Origin: Richelia sp. CSU_2_1
GTDB lineage: Bacteria; Cyanobacteriota; Cyanobacteriia; Cyanobacteriales; Microcoleaceae
Direction: 5' to 3'
DNA length: 64,000 nt
NCBI GenBank assembly: GCA_012034575.1
Contig: JAAUPF010000002.1
Location: 26,275 to 90,274 of the forward strand
In this document: piece by piece, positions 56,369-64,000 of the stretch
Layout of the letters: each line of letters begins with the position of its first letter
Position numbering within the stretch: the first letter of the stretch is position 1
The notes under the pieces: generated by a model
The model's input: only the letters and a program-made list of their open reading frames with translations
Database searches by the model: none
What the model was told of the DNA's origin: nothing
Program-made: the position numbers and the translations under genes

Positions 56369-57319
56369 ATGTCTCAACCATCCTACTTACAGCAGATTGC
56401 TCAGCGAAATAGCGGTAGTTTTTCCCAGTTGATGCCGCCGCGATCGCTGTTTCAAAATTGGGAAACTCCAGTACCCCTGGAAATCTCAGATGAATCTCCC
56501 TCAGTATCGACGCCAATAGCGCGATCGCCCGCGTTTCCCGTTCCACCTGCACCCCAAACGACATCCCTCGCCGAGCCGCCGATTCAGCCTCAAGATGCGA
56601 TGCTGGTGACACCCCCCAGATTAGATTTACCGAAAACTTCGCAGGCAGAGCGATCGCCGGAAATTCCCCCCGCAACTACAATCCCAAAAGAATCTCTCGC
56701 CAATCCGCCTATTCAGTTGGAAGGTAAAACGCTGGAGCCTTCTTTTACTATCCTTTCACCAACCGATCCAGTCATACCGAACCCGGAGCGAGCAACTTTG
56801 GAAACCAGTGCTAATACGGAAACAACCGAGCCAAGGAATAGCTCATCCGTGCGATCGGAGAACCTGACGGCGATCGTCCCAAGAGCATCACAACCGCCAG
56901 AGCGTGGATTGCCAGAACAGAAGCCTGATGTAACTGAAAATACCACCCCGCCAGCGCAGAGAACCACCGCAGCAGCACCCTCCAAGAATCCTTTGATAGA
57001 GGGACGCGATCGCGCACAATCTCCAACAGAAAATCGTCTGCCAACAGAATCTCCCCCCCTGGTGCGTTGGTTAACTCCGACAGTGCAGGATAGCGCAGTG
57101 GAAAAGCCTTCGCCGGAAACTTCCGATCGCGAAATTTCCTCAGAAGCTAAAGGTTCGCCGATATCGCTGGTAGATCGGGAACAGTCACCCCAAGGCAATA
57201 CAGTTCGCATTGGTACGATCGACATTCAAATTGTTCCGCCCCCCGTCGTTTCCCAACCTGCGGCAACCAGTGCCCTTTCCCGTGGGTTCGCGTCATCATT
57301 TGGCTTGCGCCAGGGATAG
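56369..57319 (+). CDS. Proline-rich eCIS-operon protein
   Basis: 316 aa from the ATG at 56369, with GGAGG at 56354-56358. The first ~25 residues (SQPSYLQQIAQRNSGSFSQLMPPRSLFQNWE) look conserved. A long low-complexity Pro/Thr/Ser/Glu stretch follows, with an internal repeat (SLAEPPIQPQ, SLANPPIQLE). The last ~45 residues (VRIGTIDIQIVPPP, ALSRGFASSFGLRQG) look folded again. The pattern suggests a flexible tether with interaction motifs at each end, placed between the baseplate-like and DUF4255 genes. No family recognised; function unknown. Confidence 0.6.
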   Translation: MSQPSYLQQIAQRNSGSFSQLMPPRSLFQNWETPVPLEISDESPSVSTPIARSPAFPVPPAPQTTSLAEPPIQPQDAMLVTPPRLDLPKTSQAERSPEIPPATTIPKESLANPPIQLEGKTLEPSFTILSPTDPVIPNPERATLETSANTETTEPRNSSSVRSENLTAIVPRASQPPERGLPEQKPDVTENTTPPAQRTTAAAPSKNPLIEGRDRAQSPTENRLPTESPPLVRWLTPTVQDSAVEKPSPETSDREISSEAKGSPISLVDREQSPQGNTVRIGTIDIQIVPPPVVSQPAATSALSRGFASSFGLRQG

Positions 57320-57331
57320 CAGGAGGTCATT

Positions 57332-58552
57332 ATGGCGATCGGAGTTTCCAATCTTTGGGATATCACAGACGAACTGATTCAACTATTGAACGCCAACAAA
57401 GGGGGCGCTACCTTTACTGTGACCGATCGATCGCCCGATGAGGTTCGCAGCCAACCAGACGATACGTATCTGAGTTTATACCTGTTCCACATCGCCCCAG
57501 ATAAATTTCAGCGCAATGCTTTACCCGTCGCACCGACTCCTGGAACAGAACGCACAACCCGCGCGTTTCGTACCCCCTATCAACCCCTGAGCCTGGATTT
57601 ATATTACCTCTTGACTGCTTACGCCAAAGGAGTCAATGCGTCCCGCGACGAGCAACGGGCAATGACGGCTGCCCTCAAATGCTTTCACGAACACCCAATT
57701 GTCACGGCAACAGTTGGGGGTAACAACATCGAGTTTGTCCTCTCGTTAGAACCAGAAACTGCCGATTCCGTGGGGCGATTGTGGCAAGCAGTAACTACCT
57801 CACTGCGATTATCGGTCGTATACAAAGCGAGCGTTGTCCTCGTCGAACCGCCAACACCTCCTACTCAAGCCAAAAAACCAGAGACGATAAATCTAGCAGT
57901 CAGTCCTGCTTCTCTCCCCTTTGCCAGTGCGGGACAGGTTGTGAGTACCTATGTCCGAGTGAGCTATATTGCCCCCGGAAACAAACCGCACAGTTATGAG
58001 TTAATTCCAGCCGTAGTTGCGCCCGGACAATCCTTGACTCTGTACGGAACCGGATTGAATCAAAGCAGTTCCAATCGCCTTTATTTGATATTTCCAGACG
58101 GTACAGAACAGGATGTTACATCCTGGATCTCGCAAGCCAACGAATCGAGATTTCTACTTAGTTTGCCGATCGCGGGCATTCCTACAGCGGGTGTCTATCA
58201 ATTGCGAGCGGGTAACGCAGTAGCGATCGCTACAGAGGGTGCGATTCGTTCCAATGCCACACCTTTTAGCATTGCAGCCTGGATCGATCCGGCAGATAGT
58301 CCCATTCTCAGTCCGTCGGGTAGCACCTACACCCTGAACGGACGCAGTTTCAGTCCGGGGACTGTGGAAGTTTTGTTAGAAACGGTGTCTTTGAGTGCGA
58401 GTGCGACAGTGGCACCCGGACAGTTTGCGGTTACTAGCAATACGGCGATCGCGTTTCAGTTGCCCGATAACTTACCCAATGGAGTGTACGGAGTGCGGGT
58501 GCGAGTCAATGGGGTGGAGTCTGCACCAGCAAAATGGGTGGTGAAGTCATGA
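57332..58552 (+). CDS. DUF4255 (Pvc16/Afp16-type) protein with IPT-like C-terminus
   Basis: 406 aa. Residues 1-175 match DUF4255: GVSNLWDITDELIQLLN, QPDDTYLSLYLFHIAPDKFQRN (in parts), LSLDLYYLLTAYA and LRLSVVYKASVVLVEPP. In Afp/PVC this domain is in the tail terminator/cap that closes the tube and sheath. The C-terminal half (~200-406) has two Ig/IPT-like beta domains (YELIPAVVAPGQSLTLYGTGLN, YTLNGRSFSPGTVEVLLE), which are extra relative to short Pvc16 proteins and could project from the cap. Its stop overlaps the ATPase start (ATGATG). Confidence 0.88.
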   Translation: MAIGVSNLWDITDELIQLLNANKGGATFTVTDRSPDEVRSQPDDTYLSLYLFHIAPDKFQRNALPVAPTPGTERTTRAFRTPYQPLSLDLYYLLTAYAKGVNASRDEQRAMTAALKCFHEHPIVTATVGGNNIEFVLSLEPETADSVGRLWQAVTTSLRLSVVYKASVVLVEPPTPPTQAKKPETINLAVSPASLPFASAGQVVSTYVRVSYIAPGNKPHSYELIPAVVAPGQSLTLYGTGLNQSSSNRLYLIFPDGTEQDVTSWISQANESRFLLSLPIAGIPTAGVYQLRAGNAVAIATEGAIRSNATPFSIAAWIDPADSPILSPSGSTYTLNGRSFSPGTVEVLLETVSLSASATVAPGQFAVTSNTAIAFQLPDNLPNGVYGVRVRVNGVESAPAKWVVKS

Positions 58553-60642
58553 TGGTGGAAACAAGCCACGGACTCCAACAGGAGGAACAGATCTGGATGA
58601 CCCGGATTCGGTTGCGATCGCAGCGGCGGATCTTGTGGATGCGCGATCGAAGTCTCTCTTTTGCAGAATCGGGCTATACCCATGACCTCAACGGGTTTGC
58701 AGACAGCTCAGTTATTACCGATCGCGAGGTCGATCGGATTTTGGCAGCACCTCAAGTATTGGCGACAGCAGAGGCGAATTTTTACGATCGAGATGAAATC
58801 GCTCAGTCTCTCACCCGACAAATTCAGATGGCGGACGATTTATTCGCCCGAGATCCCGTGTGGCAGAGGTTGCAGCAGGTTTTCAGGTTATCGGCATTGG
58901 AGCGAGATTTGTTGTCATTGACGATCGCTCTGGAAGTCGATCCGTTCCTGCGGCGAGTCTACGGCTATTTGCACGACGATGCCACGATGACCTATCCCAC
59001 CCTCTGGTTGGCATCGATGCTGTTTCAACGATCGTCCGCAGCCAGTTTAGAACCCGATTCTGGACTGGTGCGGTGGCGATTGGCTTATCCGGTGGGGAAC
59101 GAACAGGTCGGGTCGATTACCTCTGCTTGGGTGGCAGATCCGGCGATCGCATCCTGGTCGATTCGGGGCGATTGCACCGATCCAGCGCTGGGAGAAGCGG
59201 TATTGTGGCTGCCTGCGTCGCTGGCAGCGGAGACAACCTGTCTGTATCCCGATACGTTGAAGGCAATTGAGAGCTTTGTAACGGCAATGGGGCAGGTCGG
59301 ATCGCCTGTCCCGCTAGAGATGGAGTTGGTGGGTGCGCCCGGTGCTGGGAAGCGAACCTTGGCGATGCAAGTTTGTACCGCCCTGAATTTGGATTTAATG
59401 ACCGCCGATGCCAGCTTGTTACTGGGGTCAGATGTGTCGCGATCGCTAGCTTTGGAACGGTTGATGCGGGTGGTGCGGCTGGCGGGTTTGAGTGGCGCGG
59501 CACTCTACTGGCATGGATTGGAGGAAGTGAATCCCAAACTCTGGCAATTGAATCAATTTCATTACGGACTGACGTTTTTGGGCGTGACTGTACCCTTAGA
59601 ACCCAATCAAAATCAGGTCGTTCGCCGATCGTTTCCGCTGTCTCGGTTGACGCGCACTCAGCAGGTGAAGTTTTGGCAGCAGCTAACAAATAATAGTCCC
59701 GTTCCCGATGCGATCGCCAACTGGTTGCTGACTCCGGCAGAGATTCAGAAAGCCACACAAGTCACCTCGGCGGGAACGGAAACCATCACGGCAGTCTGCC
59801 GGCAGATGTTGCACCGACAGGCAGGGGAGTTGTTTGCGCCCTTGGGTTGCCCGTACACCTGGGCGGATATCGTGCTGCCGGAAACGGTGCGCCAGCATTT
59901 GCGGGAACTGGAGGAACAGGCGAGGTTGCGCTGGCAAGTGTATGAGGAGTGGGGATTTGGGCAGTTATGTCCGATGGGACAGGGGATGACAGCGCTATTT
60001 TCAGGACCCAGCGGCACGGGAAAGACGATGGCGGCGCAAGTGTTGGCGAGATCCCTCGATATGGAACTTTATCGGGTGGATCTGGCGGGGGTGATTAACA
60101 AATACATCGGCGAAACCGAGAAGCGGTTGAAGCAGGTATTTGATGCTTGCGAGCGGGCCAACGTGCTGCTGTTTTTCGATGAGGCGGATGCCTTATTCGG
60201 ACAGCGGACTCAAGTAAAAGATGCCCACGATCGCTTTGCCAATATCGAGATCGACTATTTGCTACAACGGATGGAACAGTTTGATGGGATAGCGATTCTG
60301 GCGACCAATCGGAAAAGCGATCTCGATCGGGCGTTTTTGCGGCGGATTCGGTTCATCGTGGATTTCGTGCAACCGGGAGTTGAGGAGCGATCGCAGTTAT
60401 GGCGATCGGCGCTGCTGGAGTCTACACCCCAGGGAGAACCGTTGTTAGAGGGTATCGATTGGGAGTTTTTGGCGAATAAGTTGACGATGACGGGGGCGGA
60501 TATTAAGTCAGCGGCGTTGGGGGCGGCATTTTTGGCGCGGAGTCAGGGAACGCGGATTGCGATGCAGCACGTATTGCACGCTGCGCGGCGGGAGATGGCG
60601 AAGCATGGGGTAGCGATTCGGACTGGAGAATGGGAGGGTTAG
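58549..60642 (+). CDS. Double-AAA+ ATPase of eCIS (Pvc15/Afp15-type)
   Basis: 697 aa from the ATG at 58549, overlapping the DUF4255 stop. A helical N-terminus (~1-250) leads to two AAA modules. The first has a degenerate P-loop (GAPGAGKRT, Lys268 followed by Arg in place of Thr/Ser). The second is intact: GPSGTGKT (~486-493), ALFSGPS before it, LLFFDEADALF (Asp544-Glu545), ILATNRKSDLD and sensor-type RRIRFIVDF. AAA proteins of this class are nearly universal in eCIS and are needed for assembly or cargo handling. Likely cytosolic hexamer; that is inferred. Confidence 0.92.
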   Translation: MMVETSHGLQQEEQIWMTRIRLRSQRRILWMRDRSLSFAESGYTHDLNGFADSSVITDREVDRILAAPQVLATAEANFYDRDEIAQSLTRQIQMADDLFARDPVWQRLQQVFRLSALERDLLSLTIALEVDPFLRRVYGYLHDDATMTYPTLWLASMLFQRSSAASLEPDSGLVRWRLAYPVGNEQVGSITSAWVADPAIASWSIRGDCTDPALGEAVLWLPASLAAETTCLYPDTLKAIESFVTAMGQVGSPVPLEMELVGAPGAGKRTLAMQVCTALNLDLMTADASLLLGSDVSRSLALERLMRVVRLAGLSGAALYWHGLEEVNPKLWQLNQFHYGLTFLGVTVPLEPNQNQVVRRSFPLSRLTRTQQVKFWQQLTNNSPVPDAIANWLLTPAEIQKATQVTSAGTETITAVCRQMLHRQAGELFAPLGCPYTWADIVLPETVRQHLRELEEQARLRWQVYEEWGFGQLCPMGQGMTALFSGPSGTGKTMAAQVLARSLDMELYRVDLAGVINKYIGETEKRLKQVFDACERANVLLFFDEADALFGQRTQVKDAHDRFANIEIDYLLQRMEQFDGIAILATNRKSDLDRAFLRRIRFIVDFVQPGVEERSQLWRSALLESTPQGEPLLEGIDWEFLANKLTMTGADIKSAALGAAFLARSQGTRIAMQHVLHAARREMAKHGVAIRTGEWEG

Positions 60643-60646
60643 GTAA

Positions 60647-62311
60647 ATGTTGCAAGTACCTGTTAGCGATAAACAAACGGAACCGGAAGCAAGCCGTTCT
60701 GAGGTGGAACGGGAGCCAGAACGGTTGAAGAAATTGACGGGATGGGGAGGGCGGCATCATCCCGTGGCAGGGATGCAGCAAGCCTTTGGGAATCAAGCTG
60801 CTTTGCGGATGTTGCGGGGACAGCAGCAGCGATCGCCAGTCACGAGTCCCGTGAAAGGAGGGATATTGCAACGTAAATGTGCCTGTGGCAATAGTGCTGG
60901 TTCATCAGGAAGTTGTACAGAATGTCAGAATAAGCAAGAGGGTATTTTACAAACCAAATTGCAGATTAGTGAACCGGGCGATCGCTACGAACAAGAAGCC
61001 GATCTTGTTGCAGATCGAGTAATGCGAATGCCGGAACCAACGATTCAACCTGATGTTGAATTAGAAAAAGACGGTATTGTTCACACACAGGTACTTGCTC
61101 ATTTAATTACGCCCTTACAACATCATTCTACCGATCGGGATCGACTTCCTGAAGTACCACCTATTGTCAATGAGGTGCTGGGATCTCCTGGGCAAGAACT
61201 AGAATCGAATGCGCGCAAATTCATGGAATCACACTTCAGACATGACTTTAGCAATGTACGAGTGCATGCGGATGCGAAAGCAGCAGAATCAGCAAAATCT
61301 GTGAATGCTTTAGCCTACACAGTAGGAAAAAATATCGCGTTCGGAGCTGGTCAGTATAAGCCAAGGACACCTGGAGGGCAAAGATTAATTGCCCATGAGC
61401 TAGCTCATACGGTTCAACAGCACACCGAAGATTCGACTACCCCTAATCATCGCTCCCTTGACTACGCTGATAGACAGTACGAACAGGAAGCAGAAAATGC
61501 AGCAAGTGCAGTGATGAACGGACAATCCGCTACCGTTTCTAGGTTGCAGACATTAAAGCTCGCTCGCCAAGATATGGACGCTGGAGTATCTGAGAATCTT
61601 CCTCACGACGCAGGAATCCCACTACCCGGCGGTATTGAAGACTCTCCCACCTTACCGGATAGCAGTTCTGCTGAAGAATTACTAGAGGGCGTGCAGCAAC
61701 AGCGTATATGCGGTCCCGACATTACCACCTCGCTCACCACCATGCTGGGCACGGTTGAGCCGTGGTTCAGGGGACTGACGGGTTTTGAGCAGTCCAGGAG
61801 CTGTATGGCGCTGGGTCCCGGCGCGCCACTGGTCGGGGTCAATCCGATCATGGCCTGGGACACCAGGGAGCTGTTCCTGCCGAACACCGGATGGCTGGAC
61901 CCTTACTTTAGGTCCCGGTCATGCGGCTCGCCGCGGGATGCAGGATGCGCTACCGACCCTACGCGAAATCTCTGCGAGACAGCAGGAAGCTGTGGCAACT
62001 CCGTGGTCGTGGGTAGCAAGTGCATGCTGGCGGGCACAGCCAATTATGCTCTGTTCGGGAAGATGTGCAGGCTTTGTCACGACTACACCGGGCGATGGAA
62101 TCGCTGGGACATGCGGGCCATCATCGGGGCTTACAAGACCGTCGCCGGGGACGATGCAACGCCGCCCAAGGAGATGGCATCGGCTGCTTACGACGGTACA
62201 TTCCCGACTGTGCCAGCAGCGGCAGAGAATCGCGGAACCTGCACCAGCCGATGTGGTCAGACCCATAGCGGCGCATTCAACTTCATTTGGGAGCCGTACA
62301 GGCCCCGGTAG
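60647..62311 (+). CDS. DUF4157 eCIS cargo protein 1 with Cys-rich C-terminal module
   Basis: 554 aa. The shared leader holds MQQAFGNQAALRML, a Cys knuckle (Cys78, Cys80, Cys90, Cys93 in RKCACG...CTEC) and KLQISEPGDRYEQEAD. DUF4157 (~185-262) has FMESHFRHDFSNVRVHAD and an HExxH, HELAH at 250-254, typical of this zincin-like domain, a known marker of eCIS-associated toxins. A polar linker (~265-350) is followed by a Cys-rich module (~353-554: CGPDIT, MAWDTRELFLPNTGWL, ANYALFGKMCRLCHDYTG, AENRGTCTSRCG). The module's DNA is much richer in G+C than its surroundings, suggesting a swapped toxin domain. Its activity is unrecognised. GGAGGGTTAGG precedes the ATG. Confidence 0.85.
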   Translation: MLQVPVSDKQTEPEASRSEVEREPERLKKLTGWGGRHHPVAGMQQAFGNQAALRMLRGQQQRSPVTSPVKGGILQRKCACGNSAGSSGSCTECQNKQEGILQTKLQISEPGDRYEQEADLVADRVMRMPEPTIQPDVELEKDGIVHTQVLAHLITPLQHHSTDRDRLPEVPPIVNEVLGSPGQELESNARKFMESHFRHDFSNVRVHADAKAAESAKSVNALAYTVGKNIAFGAGQYKPRTPGGQRLIAHELAHTVQQHTEDSTTPNHRSLDYADRQYEQEAENAASAVMNGQSATVSRLQTLKLARQDMDAGVSENLPHDAGIPLPGGIEDSPTLPDSSSAEELLEGVQQQRICGPDITTSLTTMLGTVEPWFRGLTGFEQSRSCMALGPGAPLVGVNPIMAWDTRELFLPNTGWLDPYFRSRSCGSPRDAGCATDPTRNLCETAGSCGNSVVVGSKCMLAGTANYALFGKMCRLCHDYTGRWNRWDMRAIIGAYKTVAGDDATPPKEMASAAYDGTFPTVPAAAENRGTCTSRCGQTHSGAFNFIWEPYRPR

Positions 62312-62360
62312 TGCGACACTGAAAACAAAAACATATCAACATCCCTAGGGAAAAATTGCT

Positions 62361-62983
62361 ATGCTACATGCGCCAACCACTGACAGAAAAAATAAGCCAG
62401 AGTCTACCAATTCTTCAACATTGGCTGAGCATGAACGGCAGCACCAAACAGTCAATGGGTCGGGGCGATTCTCTGGTACGCGCGATCGCCCCAACAAGGC
62501 AACGCTCCAACAAGCCTATGGAAATCAGGCAGCATTGCGGATGATGCAAAGTCAAAAGCCGTTAGTTGTGAATTCGTTACAAGGAGGAGTTTTGCAGCGG
62601 AAATGTGCTTGTGGGAATGCGGCGAGTGCGGCAGGAAATTGTGCGGAATGTCAGGAAAAACAGGCGCTATCTCTACAAACCAAATTAAGGATTAGCGAAC
62701 CGGGAGATGAGTATGAGCGGGAAGCCGATCGCATTGCCGAGCAAGTCATGCAAATGCCGGAACCCACAATTCAACGTCAGGTAAAAGCTGGGGCAATTGC
62801 TCGTTCGATCGCTCCTTTACAGCGTCGTTCCAGCGCAGAGCAGATTTCTCAGGTGCCACCGATTGTCACTGAAGTCTTGAACTCACCCAGTCAACCTTTA
62901 GACGCGGAAACGCGAAGGTTCATGGAGCCGCGCTTTGGTCATGATTTCAGTCAAGTGCGAGTCCACGCCGACGATCGGGCGGA
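62361..62983 (+). CDS. DUF4157 eCIS cargo protein 2, truncated by chimeric contig end
   Basis: About 207 native codons. The leader parallels cargo 1: LQQAYGNQAALRMM, QRKCACGN...CAECQ, LRISEPGDEYEREADRIAEQVMQMPEPTIQ (in parts), PPIVTEVLNSPSQ, FGHDFSQVRVHADDRA. Identity is high in the knuckle and DUF4157 entry but low in the first ~45 residues. The native sequence stops just before the HExxH part, at about 62,975-62,983, where foreign GC-rich DNA begins. The frame stays open to 63287 only by accident. The real C-terminal domain is not in this window. Confidence 0.8.
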
Positions 62984-63211
62984 TGATGATCTCCACATCC
63001 GCGCCATCTGCATGGCCGGCGTCAGAAACGCGCCCGCGGCCAGCACGAATACTTTCCCCCGCACCACGACCTGCTGGCCTTCCTTGGCGAGAAGATACTT
63101 CACGAACTCGCGCACCATCACCTCGGACAGGTGCCGCGGCAGCGCGTTGAGAATCATATGCGCGTCGGCATCACTTAGGTCGCGCGACAGGGATTGGATC
63201 GCTTCGCTCAT
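62984..63211 (-). CDS. Foreign fragment: 5' part of an unrecognised gene
   Basis: A minus-strand frame starting at 63211 reads MSEAIQSLSRDLSDADAHMI then LNALPRHLSEVMVREFVKYL. It is GC-rich and proteobacterial in style. Its ATG overlaps the stop of the next fragment (ATGA), so this pair came from a genuine operon elsewhere. It is cut at the junction near 62,980. Family not recognised. Confidence 0.45.
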
Positions 63212-63322
63212 GCCGCTTGGCGCTCCGCGTGGTCGTAAAACCGCTCCATGCCGCCCAGAACGTCTTGGATGTTTTCCGCCCGCATGATGCGGGCCCGGAC
63301 CTCGCCCGCTAACGGCCTGAAG
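63208..63322 (-). CDS. Foreign fragment: 3' end of an unrecognised gene
   Basis: Minus-strand frame ending ...RARIMRAENIQDVLGGM, ERFYDHAERQAA, stop at 63208-63210. It overlaps the following start by four bases in typical operon style. Its 5' part is missing beyond the junction near 63,320, where an oppositely oriented reading frame begins. Confidence 0.4.
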
Positions 63323-63436
63323 ATGCGCGCCGGCGGTCTCTACGGCGGCTTCCTCCTCAGCGGTGTGATCGCCGTCTTGCTCGGGCCGATCTTGCCCGAG
63401 CTCGAGGCGCGTTGGGGCGCTGCCCGCGACGAATAG
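63323..63436 (+). CDS. Foreign fragment: N-terminus of an MFS-type transporter
   Basis: ATG at 63323 gives MRAGGLYGGFLLSGVIAVLL then GPILPELEARWGAARDE and a stop. The first hydrophobic helix followed by GPxLPELExRW is typical of the first transmembrane span of major-facilitator transporters. A real MFS protein would continue for ~350 more residues, so the fragment is cut near 63,425. Confidence 0.5.
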   Translation: MRAGGLYGGFLLSGVIAVLLGPILPELEARWGAARDE

Positions 63437-63479
63437 CCGATCCTTCCCCATTGCGCTCACCGTCGCTACTCTCGCCACA

Positions 63480-64000
63480 TGATCCGCGAAGCAAACCCCG
63501 ACGACACCCCAGCGATCGGCGCGCTCATCCGCGCGCTCTGGCCCGCGCTTCTGGTCATGGGGCTCCTCAACAACGCCATCCCGTTTTCGGCCTTCGTTTT
63601 CGCGCAAGGCCAGATCACCGGCGCACTGGCCTCGGTCCTCAATGCCACGACGCCGCTGTTCACCATCCTGGTCGCGCATGCCGTGACATCCGACGAGCGG
63701 GCGACGCCGCTCAAGATCGCGGGCGTGGTGCTGGGGTTGTCCGGCGGCGTCGATTCGGCCGTGGCCGCGGCGTTGGTTCACCGGGCGGTGGGCGACCGAC
63801 TGACGTGCATCTTCGTCGACAACGGGCTGCTCCGCAAAGGGGAGCGCCAGGTCGTCGAGCACACGTTCCGGGACCACATCGGCCTCGACCTCGTCACCGT
63901 CGACGCCCGGGTGCGCTTCGTCTCGAAGCTGGCGGGTGTCACCGACCCGGAGCAGAAGCGCAAGATCATCGGGCACGAGTTCGTCGAGGTCTTCGCGCGG
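63480..64000 (+). CDS. Chimeric open frame: GNAT start, EamA middle, GMP synthase end
   Basis: One uninterrupted frame runs to the window edge but combines three families. Codons 1-20 ([20 protein letters not shown]) are a GNAT acetyltransferase N-terminus. Codons 21-~84 ([40 protein letters not shown]) are two helices of an EamA/DMT transporter. From ~85 ([54 protein letters not shown]) it is the ATP-pyrophosphatase domain of GMP synthase (GuaA) with its SGGVDS P-loop. No natural protein has this order. Breaks lie near 63,539 and 63,730. Confidence 0.8.

Noticed and set aside
56713..57225. 170-codon frame antisense to the proline-rich protein
   Set aside because: Shadow of a low-complexity coding sequence; the plus-strand frame has a ribosome binding site and operon context.
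52660..58552. Prophage or R-type tailocin remnant
   Set aside because: No capsid, portal, terminase, lysis or integrase genes, while DUF4255, AAA ATPase and DUF4157 genes are present, which is the eCIS set. No TssB/TssC pair or TssJLM genes for type VI secretion either.
62951..63976. 341-codon minus-strand frame across the right end
   Set aside because: It spans several chimeric junctions in GC-rich DNA and matches the genuine fragment frame only over the MSEAIQ part.

Overview
The window looks like chromosome of a filamentous cyanobacterium, most likely Oscillatoriales (Microcoleus/Oscillatoria/Phormidium type). The grounds are the very frequent HIP1-type GCGATCGC octamers, a light-independent protochlorophyllide reductase gene (chlB), a Tic20-like gene, giant kinase/ATPase/histidine-kinase and TPR-CHAT proteins, and many intergenic heptanucleotide tandem repeats. 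The last ~1 kb (about 62,980-64,000) does not fit this genome. It is GC-rich, has no HIP1 sites, and is a patchwork of unrelated gene fragments.

Layout. 1-5.4 kb: relics of toxin-antitoxin-like genes, a DUF1963 gene, a DUF2283-DUF2188 fusion paired with a putative BECR-fold gene, chlB, a KTSC-domain gene and an internally deleted IS605-type tnpB. 5.8-17.1 kb: a 1,835-aa Ser/Thr kinase-AAA-GAF-histidine kinase, a MuiA-family protein, metF, a frameshifted trpS, a small membrane protein and cysC. 17.4-32.9 kb: a surface-glycan/glycoprotein island with GT4-GT2 and TPR-GT4 enzymes, a 1,987-aa TPR-GT61 protein, two methyltransferases, a sulfotransferase and an RTX-type Ca-binding protein. APS kinase next door could supply PAPS to the sulfotransferase. 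33.4-48.7 kb: a DUF433/DUF5615 toxin-antitoxin pair and housekeeping genes (SDR, murG, a 7TM-HD phosphodiesterase, an ADP-ribosylglycohydrolase-family gene, aroQ, cinA, wecA/tagO-like, glyA, a tic20-like gene), separated by heptad-repeat spacers.

48.9-62.98 kb: a TPR-CHAT protease-like gene, and divergent from it a tightly packed operon for an extracellular contractile injection system (eCIS). Its order is sheath-domain protein, sheath, tube, zinc-ribbon baseplate-like protein, proline-rich protein, DUF4255 cap/terminator-like protein, double-AAA ATPase, then two DUF4157 cargo genes in tandem. The cargo proteins share an N-terminal leader (a Cys-x-Cys...Cys-x-x-Cys knuckle plus DUF4157). The first has a cysteine-rich, GC-rich C-terminal module that looks recently acquired. 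The second is cut off by the contig-end chimera. Spike, tape measure, tail fibre and other baseplate genes are absent, so the cluster is incomplete here.

The most interesting biology is the eCIS operon and its effector architecture. The main data-quality warnings are the chimeric right end and a one-base frameshift in trpS.
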